A stretch of DNA of 64,000 bases from Entophlyctis helioformis (lineage: Eukaryota > Chytridiomycota > Chytridiomycetes > Chytridiales > Chytriomycetaceae), in NCBI GenBank assembly GCA_025526915.1, contig JAHLKH010000013.1, positions 1 to 64,000 on the forward strand, given 5' to 3'. Numbering within the stretch: position 1 is the first letter of the stretch; each line of letters opens with the position of its first letter. Shown in pieces: positions 11,701-22,300 of the stretch. The notes beneath the pieces were generated by a model. The model ran no database searches and was not told the DNA's origin. It was given only the letters and a program-made list of their open reading frames with translations. Made by a program: the position numbers and the translations under genes.

Positions 11701-14700
11701 AGTGTTGTACACTGTGCCATGTGCCTTGGGCATGCTTGCTGACATGTGTGGGGTTTGCAGACACAAAGATGGAGCACGAGTGGCACAACGTCGTGTTGAC
11801 AGAAAGGGGGGACGCCTCACATCAGGGGCACCCATGACGCTCCCTGCGGCCACCGCCAGCGACAATCAACAGCCTGCTACAGTCACCAGCGGCAATGATC
11901 AACAGCCAGCCGCGGACACGCCCGGCCATCCCACCAATGACGCACCTGATCCACCCGCTGCAGACGCACCTGACCATCGTAGCATGAGAGTGGAGCTGGA
12001 GGTACGATTTAGGATCACCATTCTGCCTGCCTGCATGCATGTGTGACTTTGCATTTACTGACATGTTGGCTGGCATGATGCTCAGGACATGCTGTCCAGC
12101 GGCCCGCAGAGTGCCCCGATCTTTGGCGTTCATGCCATCAGGTCATCGGCGGGTTGGACGCGTCCTCTGCTCTCCCAGGACGTTGTCACAAGGGTGCACT
12201 CGTTTACCGTCGGTGCACGGCATGCCAGCCTCGTCATCATCGGCGCCATCCTCGAAGAGCTACTCGAGCTCAATCAAGACGCACCCCTACCGCCCAAGTA
12301 CCATGTCTACGGCTGGCTTGATGGCCAGACAACGCGGTACTGCTTCCTGGATGTCGACTTCAAGCGACTCGACGACCTCGGCGACAAGGACATCATCAAG
12401 GGCCTCGGCGCTGTCACGAAAGCGGAGCTCCTGTCTGGCCGATTCACGCTTCGCGAGGGCATCACTGCGCGGGCCATGTACGGACGGAGTCGATACAACC
12501 ACACGAGCAGGGAACGTCGCTTTGGGCACCCAGTGAAACTGGCGAAGGGTACAACACTCGAGTGCTGTACGTTCGAGTCGCCCGAGTCACTCGAGCACGA
12601 CACCGCCAAGCAGCCCGACGATCAACCAGTTGCACCCCAGCCAGCTGTGCCCGATGATCACGGCAAGCCTGAGCAGCCAGCAGCAGCAGCACCACCACCA
12701 CCAGCACTGGCAGTGCCAACACCGGATGACATCCTCTCGATCATCACGACGGACGAAACATCTATGGCATCCCTCTTCCGGCACGTGTCGTATGTGTTGA
12801 CTGGAAGCGGGATGGAGCAGCCGCAGTCCACCATGCTCCAGCTCAATGCTTGGCTCGTGACCATCGCCCAGCTCATGATCCATCGTTGCTGGACGCCGAG
12901 CACGTTGCAGGCCAATGCGACCAAGAGAGCCAACACGACCAAGAACAACGCGCGGCAGAAGGGCACGACCAAGAACAATGCATGGAAGGCCGAGTGGAAG
13001 GCAGGCGCGCGGCATCCAACCAGATGGTGGTCGAGCTCGCACCCAGACAACGCACAACGGGCTGATGCACAGCAGGCAGCTGTGCCCTATCGGCTCGTCA
13101 ACACCCTGCTGACCGCAAGCAGCGACATATTCAGCAACCTGGCAAGGGAGGTGTGCGCCACACTTGCCACACACTTCATCACAAACCGGTCAAAGCTTGC
13201 ATTGGTCGCAGCCCAGAGAGCAATGCCTGCTGCAACTTCTGAGCAGATTGCAGCATGGGTCGATGCCATATTTGCGACCGTTGAGACCACCAAGGTCGCC
13301 AGGCGTGCCGCCACTCAGGACGCCGCTCAGGACGCTCCATTGCCGGCCATCGAGGACGACGCCATGGACGACGCCATGGACGCCGCTCAGGATGTCGCTC
13401 CTCCCGCCCCAAGTCTCAAGCGGACCGCATCACAGCTACTGCTGGCCACTGATGGCAGTGCATCCAAGAGGCAAAAGGACGAGACTACTGCCCCTGTCGC
13501 CACGGATGCCTCGCAGGACACACCACCAGCCGCACAGGACGGGGACGCCATTGAGATCCCGCAAGAGCTGCATCCGATTCAGGCGATTGTGCGCAGCATG
13601 TCAACATCGGACATTGGACGGTTCTACCAACTCCTCAAGCTCGCTGGCACTTCAGTGATGAAGCTAAGCCCGCAACCAGCCAGCTGCGACCCCTTTGTCC
13701 TCATCACCGAGGCCACCCTCTTTTGGGCGGTGGTGGGGACAAAGAAGGATCGCGTACCACCAAGGACAATGCTGTCCTCCAGGCATTGCAAGAGGAGCTC
13801 CTGGCCGCAGTTGGTAAGTTGCATATGTCTATGCCACGTCAATGCTATTTGATGCTGACACTCCACTTTTATCCAAAACTACATAGATGACAAGTTGACT
13901 CTCGAGTCGACTAACGACGACATCCAAACGGCCTTCAGCAATAGCAAGGAGCTGGCCATCCTCGACATCCTCCTGCCCGGCCTCCGCCCCAAGAATCGAC
14001 GCCTTCCAACACAGGCTGAAGGTGATGAGGCCGCGGTTGATTCTCAGCCTCTGGTGGCTTCAAAGCAAGTGATCAGACAAGGCAGCATCATGACGGATGG
14101 ATACACGGTCTATCAGCTGGCACTGGACTGCCGCACAGACCGTCCAGAGTCGCCTCGCAGTATGTGCTGTGCTTGGATGCTTTGGTGCACGCATTGATTC
14201 TGACTGCCGCCTTGATCTGCAGGTCCCAACGCGGCGTCTCCAGCCCAGCAGCCCAGTCTTGCTGATGCTGCTGTTGGCATCCTTAATGCCTTGAATGGTC
14301 AATTTATTGAGCCTGATCACATGGATGTCACATGTGAGTTTCTGTGCCAATCCAGACGCGTTCTTGTTGTCCACACCAACTGACATGCCATCCACAGCTG
14401 CCGATCCAGCCAACCCATCAGCCACCAAGCCAAAAGCGACCAATCCTGTAAGCCACTTGCATGCAAACCTCGCGCATTGGTGCACATGCATTGCACATTC
14501 CTCACTCATGCCATGGCATGACAGGCCCAGCGCAACTTTAATGCATCCCAGTGGCTGCCCAATGTTGCTGATGCCAACAAGCTGCTCGCCGACAAGGACT
14601 TTGTTCGCATTGTCAGCTTTGATTGGGGCGAGCGGTACCTGTATGGCGCGTCCAGCATGCTGGTCAATGTCAGGAGGAGACATACACGATGGAGTCCAAC

Positions 14701-15700
14701 TACGTGCTCTCCTCTGGCATGGCACGAGCCGAGCACAGCCTTCAGCGGTGGTATGCATGCAATGACTCTGCCACGTGCACTCTTGACCAGATCAACTCAC
14801 AGTGCCTGCCTCTTGTGCCAGGCTCAACAATCGATATGCCAAGGCAACTGACATCCAAGCGGCCATTGCATTCAAGACAGCAAAGCATGCCGATCCAAAC
14901 ACCACAGCAGGCGAGAGAGCCTTTTGGGATCTGCGCTGCCATGCGTACTGCACGCCATTCCTGAATGCACGGGTATGTTTTCTCTGTTTCTGGATGCCCA
15001 TTGACATGACCGCCATGCTTCTTGATCGCCATGCTGATTGCACTGGACGGCATGGCATGACATGGTATTCCACAGAAGGTCAAAGCCAAGCGGTTCACCA
15101 TGCGCAGCAGCCGCACGTCTGATCGCGGAAACGCTCTTGAGGGCATCATGAAGCTGGCAGGCTCGACCACTGGAGAGCGCGCATCTGCTGCGTCTCAAGG
15201 CCGCTGTGACAAGCCAACAGACAAGGACATTCCCGTTGTGTGGGCATTTGGCATCGACTTTACAGGTCAAGGTGGCCGGCACGCTGTGTTTGAGAAGTTT
15301 CTCATCAGGCATCTGCGGTCGTCTGGATATGCCTATGTGCGTCTGATGCCGCGTTGTCCATCCATCCATCCATCTGTGCACCAACTGACACACGATCATG
15401 CACACACACACACACACACAGATCTACCGCTGCAACGAGAACCTGACCAGCCAGATGTGCCCGCAGTGCAAGCAGCGGATCCCATACGAGAACCGCACCA
15501 ACCTGCGACGCTACGAGTGCATACCATGCAAGACTGTCTACCACCGAGACGTGCTTGGAGCCACCAACATCGGAATGGTCGCACTGGGGCATCTGTTCCA
15601 TGGACAACGGCCGCTCTACTTGACCCACATGCCAGCCAGTCAGCCTGTCAACAGCATCGCAGCAGTGTCCTCCACGGACACAGCACGTCACTCCATGTGA
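8775..15700 (+). CDS. FEN1/XPG-like nuclease fused to Fanzor (TnpB-family) RuvC nuclease, left copy
   Basis: Exons as read: 8,775-9,280, 9,356-9,532, 9,596-9,828, 9,917-10,217, 10,314-10,352, 10,436-10,799, 10,878-10,959, 11,036-11,271, 11,345-11,458, 11,543-11,697, 11,761-12,001, 12,086-13,813, 13,887-14,159, 14,223-14,333, 14,398-14,447, 14,525-14,750, 14,822-14,972, 15,076-15,336 and 15,422-15,700. The N-terminal third has the FEN1/XPG hallmarks in order: MGI start, ILVDMLSVFY (Asp about 80), FHVDG (Asp about 130), HEADVCIARDAAE, IANDSDVIFHC and AKNDYHD. After a linker and a very basic coiled-coil-like stretch (exons 9-11) comes a large middle region unknown to me. The C terminus is Fanzor-like: SFDWGERYLY (RuvC-I), VVWAFGIDF, NENLTSQMCPQC with CIPC (zinc ribbon and displaced Glu), and HRDVLGATNIG (RuvC-III). 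The exon 4-5 intron is GC-AG; a stop is read if it is retained. Two one-base losses (about 13,740-13,775 and about 14,671) break the frame before RuvC-I: decay or assembly error. Confidence 0.85.
8888..8985 (+). repeat. In-frame 18-bp tandem repeat (His/Gln/Pro-rich loop)
   Basis: About five units of caacagcaccagcctcat inside exon 1, translating to repeated HQPHQQ. It lies between the MGI start and the first catalytic Asp of the FEN1-like domain. The right copy has an unrelated Pro/Leu/Gln-rich insert at the same place, so this loop tolerates length and sequence change. Confidence 0.85.
15401..15421 (+). repeat. (CA)n run serving as a 3' splice site
   Basis: Ten CA units end in the AG that precedes the zinc-ribbon exon. 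The right copy has the same arrangement (50,844-50,865 on the minus strand). The usual pyrimidine tract is replaced by a dinucleotide repeat whose length can vary. Confidence 0.7.
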
Positions 15701-15969
15701 CTTGTTTGACTACCAACACTTTGAATCGGGGCACCTCCCGATCGACCTAACGGGTCACTTCAATAGAAGGTGAGCATCTCGTTGGATGTGCCTCGCCTGC
15801 CTGTCGTCGCATGTTCTTTGCTGACTCGAACCTTGAATCAGTGATATGTGGGCTTGCATTCGACGCCTCTCGCGTCCAATTTAATTCCAAAACGCTTGGT
15901 AATTGTTTGAATGTCGGACCATTTGCCGGCGGTTTGCCGGCATTCCCTCGCTCTATTGCCCACCCCTCG
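15701..15969 (+). ncRNA. Candidate guide (omega) RNA region at the 3' end of the left element
   Basis: Non-coding DNA between the Fanzor stop and the element end. It stays clearly similar to the matching stretch of the right copy despite lacking a shared reading frame. It holds the stem ATCGGG-6 nt-CCCGAT (15,725-15,742) and, near the end (15,921-15,942), two overlapping GCCGGC palindromes within a repeated tttgccgg. In TnpB and Fanzor systems the guide RNA is encoded at this 3' side, with its guide portion running into or past the terminus. That is family knowledge; assigning an RNA here is inference. Confidence 0.45.
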
Positions 15970-16038
15970 CGGCCTTGCTCAAGCACAACTGCCGCACAAC
16001 TAGTACCACCACTCGTACCACCAACCACAACAGCCAGC

Positions 16039-17862
16039 ATGGGCTTCACCACCGACCCGGCCGTCAACCAGTTCCTGTTTGGCCTGACCACCGGCATCGC
16101 CGTGGCGGCCACCGCCTCGTTCCTCTACTCGACCTTTTCGCTGCTGCAGGCCGCCCCTGCCCGCACGCTCGCCTCGCCGCTCCGTGCGGCCGCCAAGCCC
16201 GCCGAGCCCGCCGAGCCCGCCAGCGACTCGACACAGGCCCGCCTCGAGGCGGCCTTCACCGTGTCCAAGGCCCAGCTGCACGACATCACCCGGCACTTCA
16301 TGACCGAGATGGCCCGCGGCCTGGCATCCCACTCGTCGACGCTCAAGATGATCCCGTCGTACGTGGTCAACCTGCCGTCGGGCACCGAGACCGGCACCGT
16401 GCTCGCCCTCGATCTCGGCGGCTCCAACTTCCGCGTGTGCGAGGTCACGCTCGAGGGCTCGGGCCGCTCGCGCATGCGCCAGAAAAAGTACACCGTCTCG
16501 GACGACCTCAAGACGGGCAGCGGCGACAAGCTGTTTGACTTTTTCGCTGCCTGCGTCGCCGAGTTTGTCGGCTCGGCCTCGGGCGACGTCAAGCTGGGCT
16601 TTACGTTTTCGTTTCCGTGCTTGCAGACGGGTCTTGCCAAGGGTGAGCGTCTGTCTGCATCGGTAGTGCCTGCGTCAGTGTCTGCATCAGCGTCTGCCTT
16701 CATCTGCATCTCATCAGTGCCAGATCTGGTGGCTTGATCTACCACAGATCTGCCATAGATCTGGCACTGATCTGTCCCTGATCACTTGCTTTTGGTGGTG
16801 CACCATGACTGACCGCTGGACGCGACGACAGGCACGCTCATCAACTGGACAAAGGGCTTCACGGCGTCGGGCGTCGAGGGCAAGGATCCCGTCAAGCTGC
16901 TCCAGACGGCGCTCGCCCGCAAGGGCGTCAAGGTGCGCGTGACGGCCCTGGTCAACGACACGGTCGGCTGCCTCGTCTCGCACGCGTACAGCGACCCCAA
17001 CACGCACGTTGGCGTCATTCTCGGCACGGGCACCAACGCCGCCTACGTCGAGCGCGTCGACCGCATCCCCAAGTGGGACGGCCCGATCCCCGACTCTGAG
17101 GTCATGGTCGTCAACATGGAGTGGGGTGCGTTTGGCGAGGGCGGTGTCGGCCTCCCGCTTGCCGAGGCGGATGCGGCTCTCGACCGTGGCTCCGCGTACC
17201 CCAAGCGCCAGGTGTACGAAAAGATGATCTCGGGCATGTACCTGGGCGAGATTATGCGCATCGTGGTCCAGGATCTGGTCAAGACGGGCGAGCTGTTTGG
17301 CGGCGTGGGCGGCACGGCTCTCGACGTCCCTTACTCGTTTGAAACGGCCCTCTTGTCGCGCATTGAGCGGTAAGATGATGCTGGGGTTTGCCATGCCCAT
17401 AACCTGGTTGCGCTGACTCGCCGGATACTGCCAGCGACCACTCGGAGGACCTCTCGGATGTCCGCACCGTGCTGCACGACCTGTGCAGTGTGCCGACCAC
17501 CAGCCTCCAGGACCGCCGTCTCATCAAGCGCATCGCCGAGCTCATCGGCACGCGGTCTGCACGTCTGGCTGCTGCCGGCATTGCCGCCATTGTCACACGC
17601 ATCAACCGTCTGGACGACTGCACCGTCGCCATTGACGGCTCCCTCTTTGAGCACTACCCCCACTATGCCAACCGCATGCGCGACGCACTGCGCGAGATTG
17701 TCGGCATGGCTGCTGACAATATCGTTCTTGTCCAAGGTACGCTTCCCCCATGATCTCGTGTCTGCATGGCATCGTGTATGCAGTGACTGACTGGCAGACG
17801 GTTGTGCAGCTCGCGATGGATCTGGACAGGGTGCTGCTCTCATTGCTGCTCTCGCAGAGTGA
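16039..17862 (+). CDS. Hexokinase with N-terminal membrane-type segment
   Basis: Phosphorylates hexoses with ATP, the first step of glycolysis. It would receive the glucose released by the trehalase encoded 10 kb upstream. Exons 16,039-16,642, 16,832-17,369, 17,435-17,736 and 17,798-17,862 join in frame without defects. Motifs: LALDLGGSNFRVCEV (phosphate 1), the hexokinase signature GFTFSFPC..LINWTKGF split by intron 1, LVNDTVGCLV with the catalytic Asp, GVILGTGTNAAY, and the C-terminal DGSGQGAALIAAL (adenosine region). The N terminus is unusual for a fungal hexokinase: residues about 10-38 (NQFLFGLTTGIAVAATASFL...) form a hydrophobic segment, followed by an Ala/Pro linker. This suggests membrane or mitochondrial-surface anchoring (inference). 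The left mobile element ends 69 bp upstream of this start codon. Confidence 0.93.
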
Positions 17863-17951
17863 TCCTACCGTGTGCCCGTCCTTTTCATGGCAGCACACTG
17901 AATGAAACGCATGTTGAACTGCGTGTATCTGCCCCATTTTAGTGGTCGTGG

Positions 17952-19278
17952 TCAGCCGCAGGAGAGTACTTGACCGTCGCGTCGGGGAACGCCAGCCGCA
18001 AACACGCCCTTGACGGCGTACAAGCCCGTTCCCATGACAGTGAGCAGCACCGACCGCGTTGCCATGGCCGAGCTCTCGTCGGTCGACAGCCGCTCCGACC
18101 GCGTCAGGTCCAGCCGTCCAAATGCCCAGTTGACAATCCACACCTTGGGCACGGCGGCGTTGGCGTCGGCGTTGGCGTCGGCTTCCGCGCTCACGTCGTC
18201 GACCAGCCACACGAACCCCTTGACCCGGTACACGTCTTCCTTGGACAGCTTGCCGAGCAGACCCTGCAGCACCGATCGCGCCATCGCAGCAGCACGGCCA
18301 GCCTGCTCCACATGCACCAAGTCCACCTCGCGCGAATGATGGTCTTCCGCACCGCCCGCACCGCCACCTGCGATATCCGCGCGACCCGTCTCGCTAAACA
18401 GGGTCGTATGCAGGCCAAACACCAGCAGCGGATCCACGCCCTCTTTGCCGACACGCACCCTCGGCGTATCCGTATTCAGCTCATTCACTCGGTCCGTGAC
18501 GAGATCGATCTGGCGCTCGCTTGCCGCCAGCGTCTTGTTCAGCAGAATGAGATCCGTGTACTGCGCCTGCAGCCGCGCCGTGTACGACGTGTCCTCGTAA
18601 CCCGGGAAGTTGAGCACGTCGACGACTGTGATGATGGCGTCCAGGTCGAAGCCGTTGGTCGACAGGGAGCGGATCTGCCATGCGATCGGCGCTGGGAAAG
18701 CTGAGCCGGATGTTTCGATGATGATGCGGTCGGGTTTCTGGGTTTCTGTATCAAGGTAAGTGCGAGTGAGTGTGAGTAGGTGCGTGAGTAGGTGTGTGTG
18801 TGTTCCAGGTACCTTGGATCTCGAGAAGGGCGTTCTTCATCTGGCCGACGAGCACGCAGCACATGCATCCGTTGGTCATCTCGGTCACCTGGATGCTGGA
18901 CTCTTTGGCCAGCTCGCTGTCGACTGGTGTCGTCGTCGTCATCGTCGTCGTCGTTGTAGCCATCACAGTCAGCAGCAGTAGTAGCAGCAGCGCATGCCAG
19001 CATGGGTGTGCACGGCGGCGTGGATGGACCTGCCTTGCACATCGCCAAACTCGTTCTTGAGCAGGACGACCTTGAGCGTCTTGGGCAGCTTGGCAATGAG
19101 CGACAGGATGATGGTGGTCTTGCCCGCACCTGCTTGCACACACTCGGTCAGCCGTCCACACGTCTGTGTGTCTGTCTATGAACTGCGCAAGGCGTGCACA
19201 CGCACCGAGGAAGCCCGTGAACACTGTCACCGGGATCCGGCGGCCGACGCCATCCGCCACACTCGCCACGCTCGCCAT
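17952..19278 (-). CDS. COG0523/CobW-type metal-chaperone GTPase
   Basis: Member of the G3E GTPases thought to handle zinc or other metals. Exons from the minus strand: 19,278-19,206, 19,129-19,035, 18,923-18,813 and 18,745-17,952. Motifs: PVTVFTGFLGAGKTT (Walker A, split by intron 1), NEFGDVQ, the metal-binding CXCC in TNGCMCCVLVGQMKNAL, IIIETSGSAFP and LILLNKTL (NK.. base-recognition region). The second intron needs a GC 5' site (CAAG|gcaggt) to keep frame. The last codons are uncertain: the frame used ends at 17,952 after GVPRRDGQVLSCG, whereas one base of shift gives FPDATVKYSPAADHDH and a stop just downstream. The His/Asp-rich tail would suit a metal protein, so an indel near 17,985 is possible. 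Confidence 0.88.
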
Positions 19279-19330
19279 GACAAACGTTGGAAGAGCAGGC
19301 AAGAAGCGCCAAAAGGGACGCACACTTTAT

Positions 19331-22300
19331 TCAGATCGCCGTCATGCTCTGAAGCAGCTTCTCGAGCGCATCCATCCCGTCCGAGCCAAACATGGTTCCC
19401 GCACCTCCATCCAGCGGTGTCGCGTCGTCGGCACTCGCACCAACCACGTCCTTGTACACTTGCGCCTCGTCGCCCGTCGCGGCATCCGGCCCGCTACCAC
19501 GCTCGCTGCCACTGCCACTGCTTCCATCGCCAGCACCATCACCATCGACAGCCGCTGGCTCATCAGCGATGTTGGCATCCACATCGCCAGTCTCCGTAGC
19601 CGCACTAGCAGTGGTACTGGCACTCGCACTAACAGCCGCACTCGATGCTGTGCAAGACCACCACCCATCATGTCAGCAAACCACACCACAATGGCCCGCA
19701 CAACAACAGCCAATCCGACTTACAGAGAACAGGAGCATCCGCATCGTCAATCTCACTGTCGGGATAGTCGCGCACACGGCTGGCCAGATCACCGGTCGGC
19801 AGGATGCGCCAGGGCCGGTCACCGCCATCGCCGCTGCCGCCCTCCGCGTCGTCAAGCTCACCGGTCGGCGACTCGGCCTCGAGGTCCTCCTCCTCGTCGT
19901 GGTCGTCGGCCGGCGTCGGGTAATCGCGCACATTGGTGAGCGTGTCGCCGATCGGCAGGATACGGAACGTGTCGGCCGGCATGTCGCCCGTCGCGGGCTC
20001 GGCGTCCTGGCTCGGATACTCGGCAATGCTCTTGGAGACGTCGCCAACAGGCAGGATCGTAAACGGTTTGCCCGTCTCTGCCAGTGTGGTCGTCGCCGTC
20101 GCCGTCGTGGTGGCGGTGGTGGTAGTGGTTGCACTGGACGCGTCGCTGTTCGCGTCATTGTCATCCTCGTCCGAGACGGGCGTGCCGAGCTTGGCGGCCA
20201 TGTCGGCGTCGCCCATGTTGAGTGCATCCGCCTCTGCACCCGTCCACGGCTTGTCCGTCTCAAGTGCGACCAAGAACGACGAGGTTGGGACTTCTGGCTC
20301 GATCGTGGGCCGCTCAACCAAAGACACGCTTGAAATCGATGTCGTTGTCGACGAGGACAATGTCAGACTGTCCGACGGTGAATCAGCCACTGGAGAGACT
20401 GCCGGTTCAAGAGGCGGCTGAACCGACGGCTCGACAGACGCGGTGGCAGTAGATGGCTCGACAGACGCGGTGGTTGTAGTCGTGGCCGCGACAGAAAGCT
20501 TGGTCGAAACAGTGGACTCTACAACGGCATCCACAACGGGCTCAACAGAGACCGACTGCACAACCGACGCCGCCTCAGTCGTAGCCGTGCTGCTGCTGCT
20601 GCTGCTGCCGCTGGAATCCTCCGAAGTCGTGGTAAAAGTCGTGGTGATGCTGCCGGTGCTGCTCAGAGTTGGCGTCTCGGTAGAGGACGCGACAGACACC
20701 GAAGATGCCTCCACAGATGTCTCGACAGACGCGACGGACTCGGCAGACGAGATAGACGTTTCGGCAGACGCGACAGACGCGACAGACTCGGCAGATGCAA
20801 CAGACGCAGCAGACTCCACCGACGCAGCCGACGACACCACCTCTTGGACAGGAGCAGGCTCGACCGACGGCTGGACAACCTCAGTCACAGACGTTGTCGT
20901 CTGCGCGGCAGATGTCGTGCCAGCCGCAACACCAACCGACGCATCCAGGACATCCGCATCGACGCCACCCATCGCGTCCGCGTCGCCATCGCTATCGCCG
21001 TCAACGCCAGTGACAGCGTCCGTGCCAGCAGGCACCGGACTAACAGTATCAAGGTGCACAGCCAATCGCGCCAGCCGCTCGCGCTCGGCAGCCATTTCCT
21101 GCATCTGGCGCTCGCGTTCCAGCTGCAGGTGCTGCAGCTCCGACTGGTACGCCTGGCGCTCGACGGTCTGCTGGTCGCGCATGGCGCGCACCTGTGCGTC
21201 GACGGCTTCCTGCACACGCCGGCGCACCTGCTCGTCGTCATGGGCGTCGGCCGTTGTGGGGCGCTCGGTTTTCGGCACGTTGTGGTCGAGGGGATGCACG
21301 CCGTGTGCGCCGTCGACAGCAGGCAGCGGGTCGGGCCCGCGCTCGACGGCCTTGCGCATGGTGTCGGCAACGGCAACGCGTGCATGGCCGGCTGCGCGGC
21401 CGGCCAGACGCACAGCCTTGCGGCCTGTGCGGCGCGCGAGCTGCACAGCCGTCGGACCGACATCCAGCACCACATGGCGGGCAGCCGCGTGCCACTGCGT
21501 CGAGACGGCGTCCCATGCTGGCAGAACCACCGAGGCGCAGGTTGGCTGGTATGGGTAAAACACCGACGACGGCACGCCGCTCGAGACGGGGTCGCAGACA
21601 ATGTACACGGTCGAGTACATGGCAAAGAAGCCGACGAGGAGCGAGATGATGAGTGTCCAGAGACCCAGTCCCGAGTTGCCGCGGCGGTGGTCGAGGTCCT
21701 GCAGGATCGAGCGGAGGTGGTCGGCGTTGAGAGGTGGCGCGGTTGTGCCCACCGGCGTCCAGATCTCGGGATCCCAGTCCAGCGCGGGCGGCATCATGGA
21801 CGACGCGTTGCCGCCATCGCCCGGCAGCGCGTGGGCCGCAACAGCGGTGTGCCCGCCGCGCTCGGCTGTAACGCCGTCTTGATGAGATCATACATACTGT
21901 CCATGCGAGTCTGGATGGCCTCCAGGTCCTTGACTCCCGCGTCGGACGCCATGCCGGACGAGTAGCCAGACGGCGACGTGAGCAGCGGCGGTGCACCTGC
22001 TGCCTGCTGCTGGTGCTGCATCGCCATGGGCGGCAGCGTCGTGGGCGGTGGCGGCAGACTCGCCGCATTGTAGGCAGCGCTGCTGGGCGGACGCGGCACA
22101 GGCGGCAGGCTCTCGGATCCCACTTGAATGAATCCAGCGGCTCCTGCTGCTGGTACTGCTGCTGGTACTGCTGCTGCTGGTACTCATCATACTGCTTCTG
22201 CTGCTGCTGTTGCTGGTACTCTTGACCATACTCGCCCTGGTCGCCCATGGTCTGCATGGTGTAGTCTTGTCCAGCCATACCGCCAGCAGAAGCGGTAGCC

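Larger units (their letters stand above)
6051..15969 (+). mobile_element. Fanzor-FEN1 element, left copy
   Basis: About 9.9 kb, inserted between trehalase and hexokinase. It is an inverted, diverged copy of 50,286-60,288. One end is a G-run (6,054-6,068) followed by TAATTGATTTCG; the other end, read inward, is CGAGGGGTGGGCAATAGAGCG. The ends thus share an imperfect GGGG(G/T)GGG(T/C)AAT terminal inverted repeat. The motif GAATCCAATT(T/C)C lies inside the poly-G end (about 6,172); the right copy carries it at both ends. It carries divergent gene A (minus strand) and the FEN1-Fanzor gene (plus strand). The limits come from where similarity to the other copy stops: 5' flank ...gcttcgcca, 3' flank cggccttgctc... 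. I see no convincing target-site duplication for this copy. Confidence 0.88.

Noticed and set aside
12086..13813. Reading the left Fanzor copy as a pseudogene because of its frameshifts
   Set aside because: Equivalent one-base losses occur in conserved host genes and, at other positions, in the second copy, so the evidence does not separate decay from assembly error.
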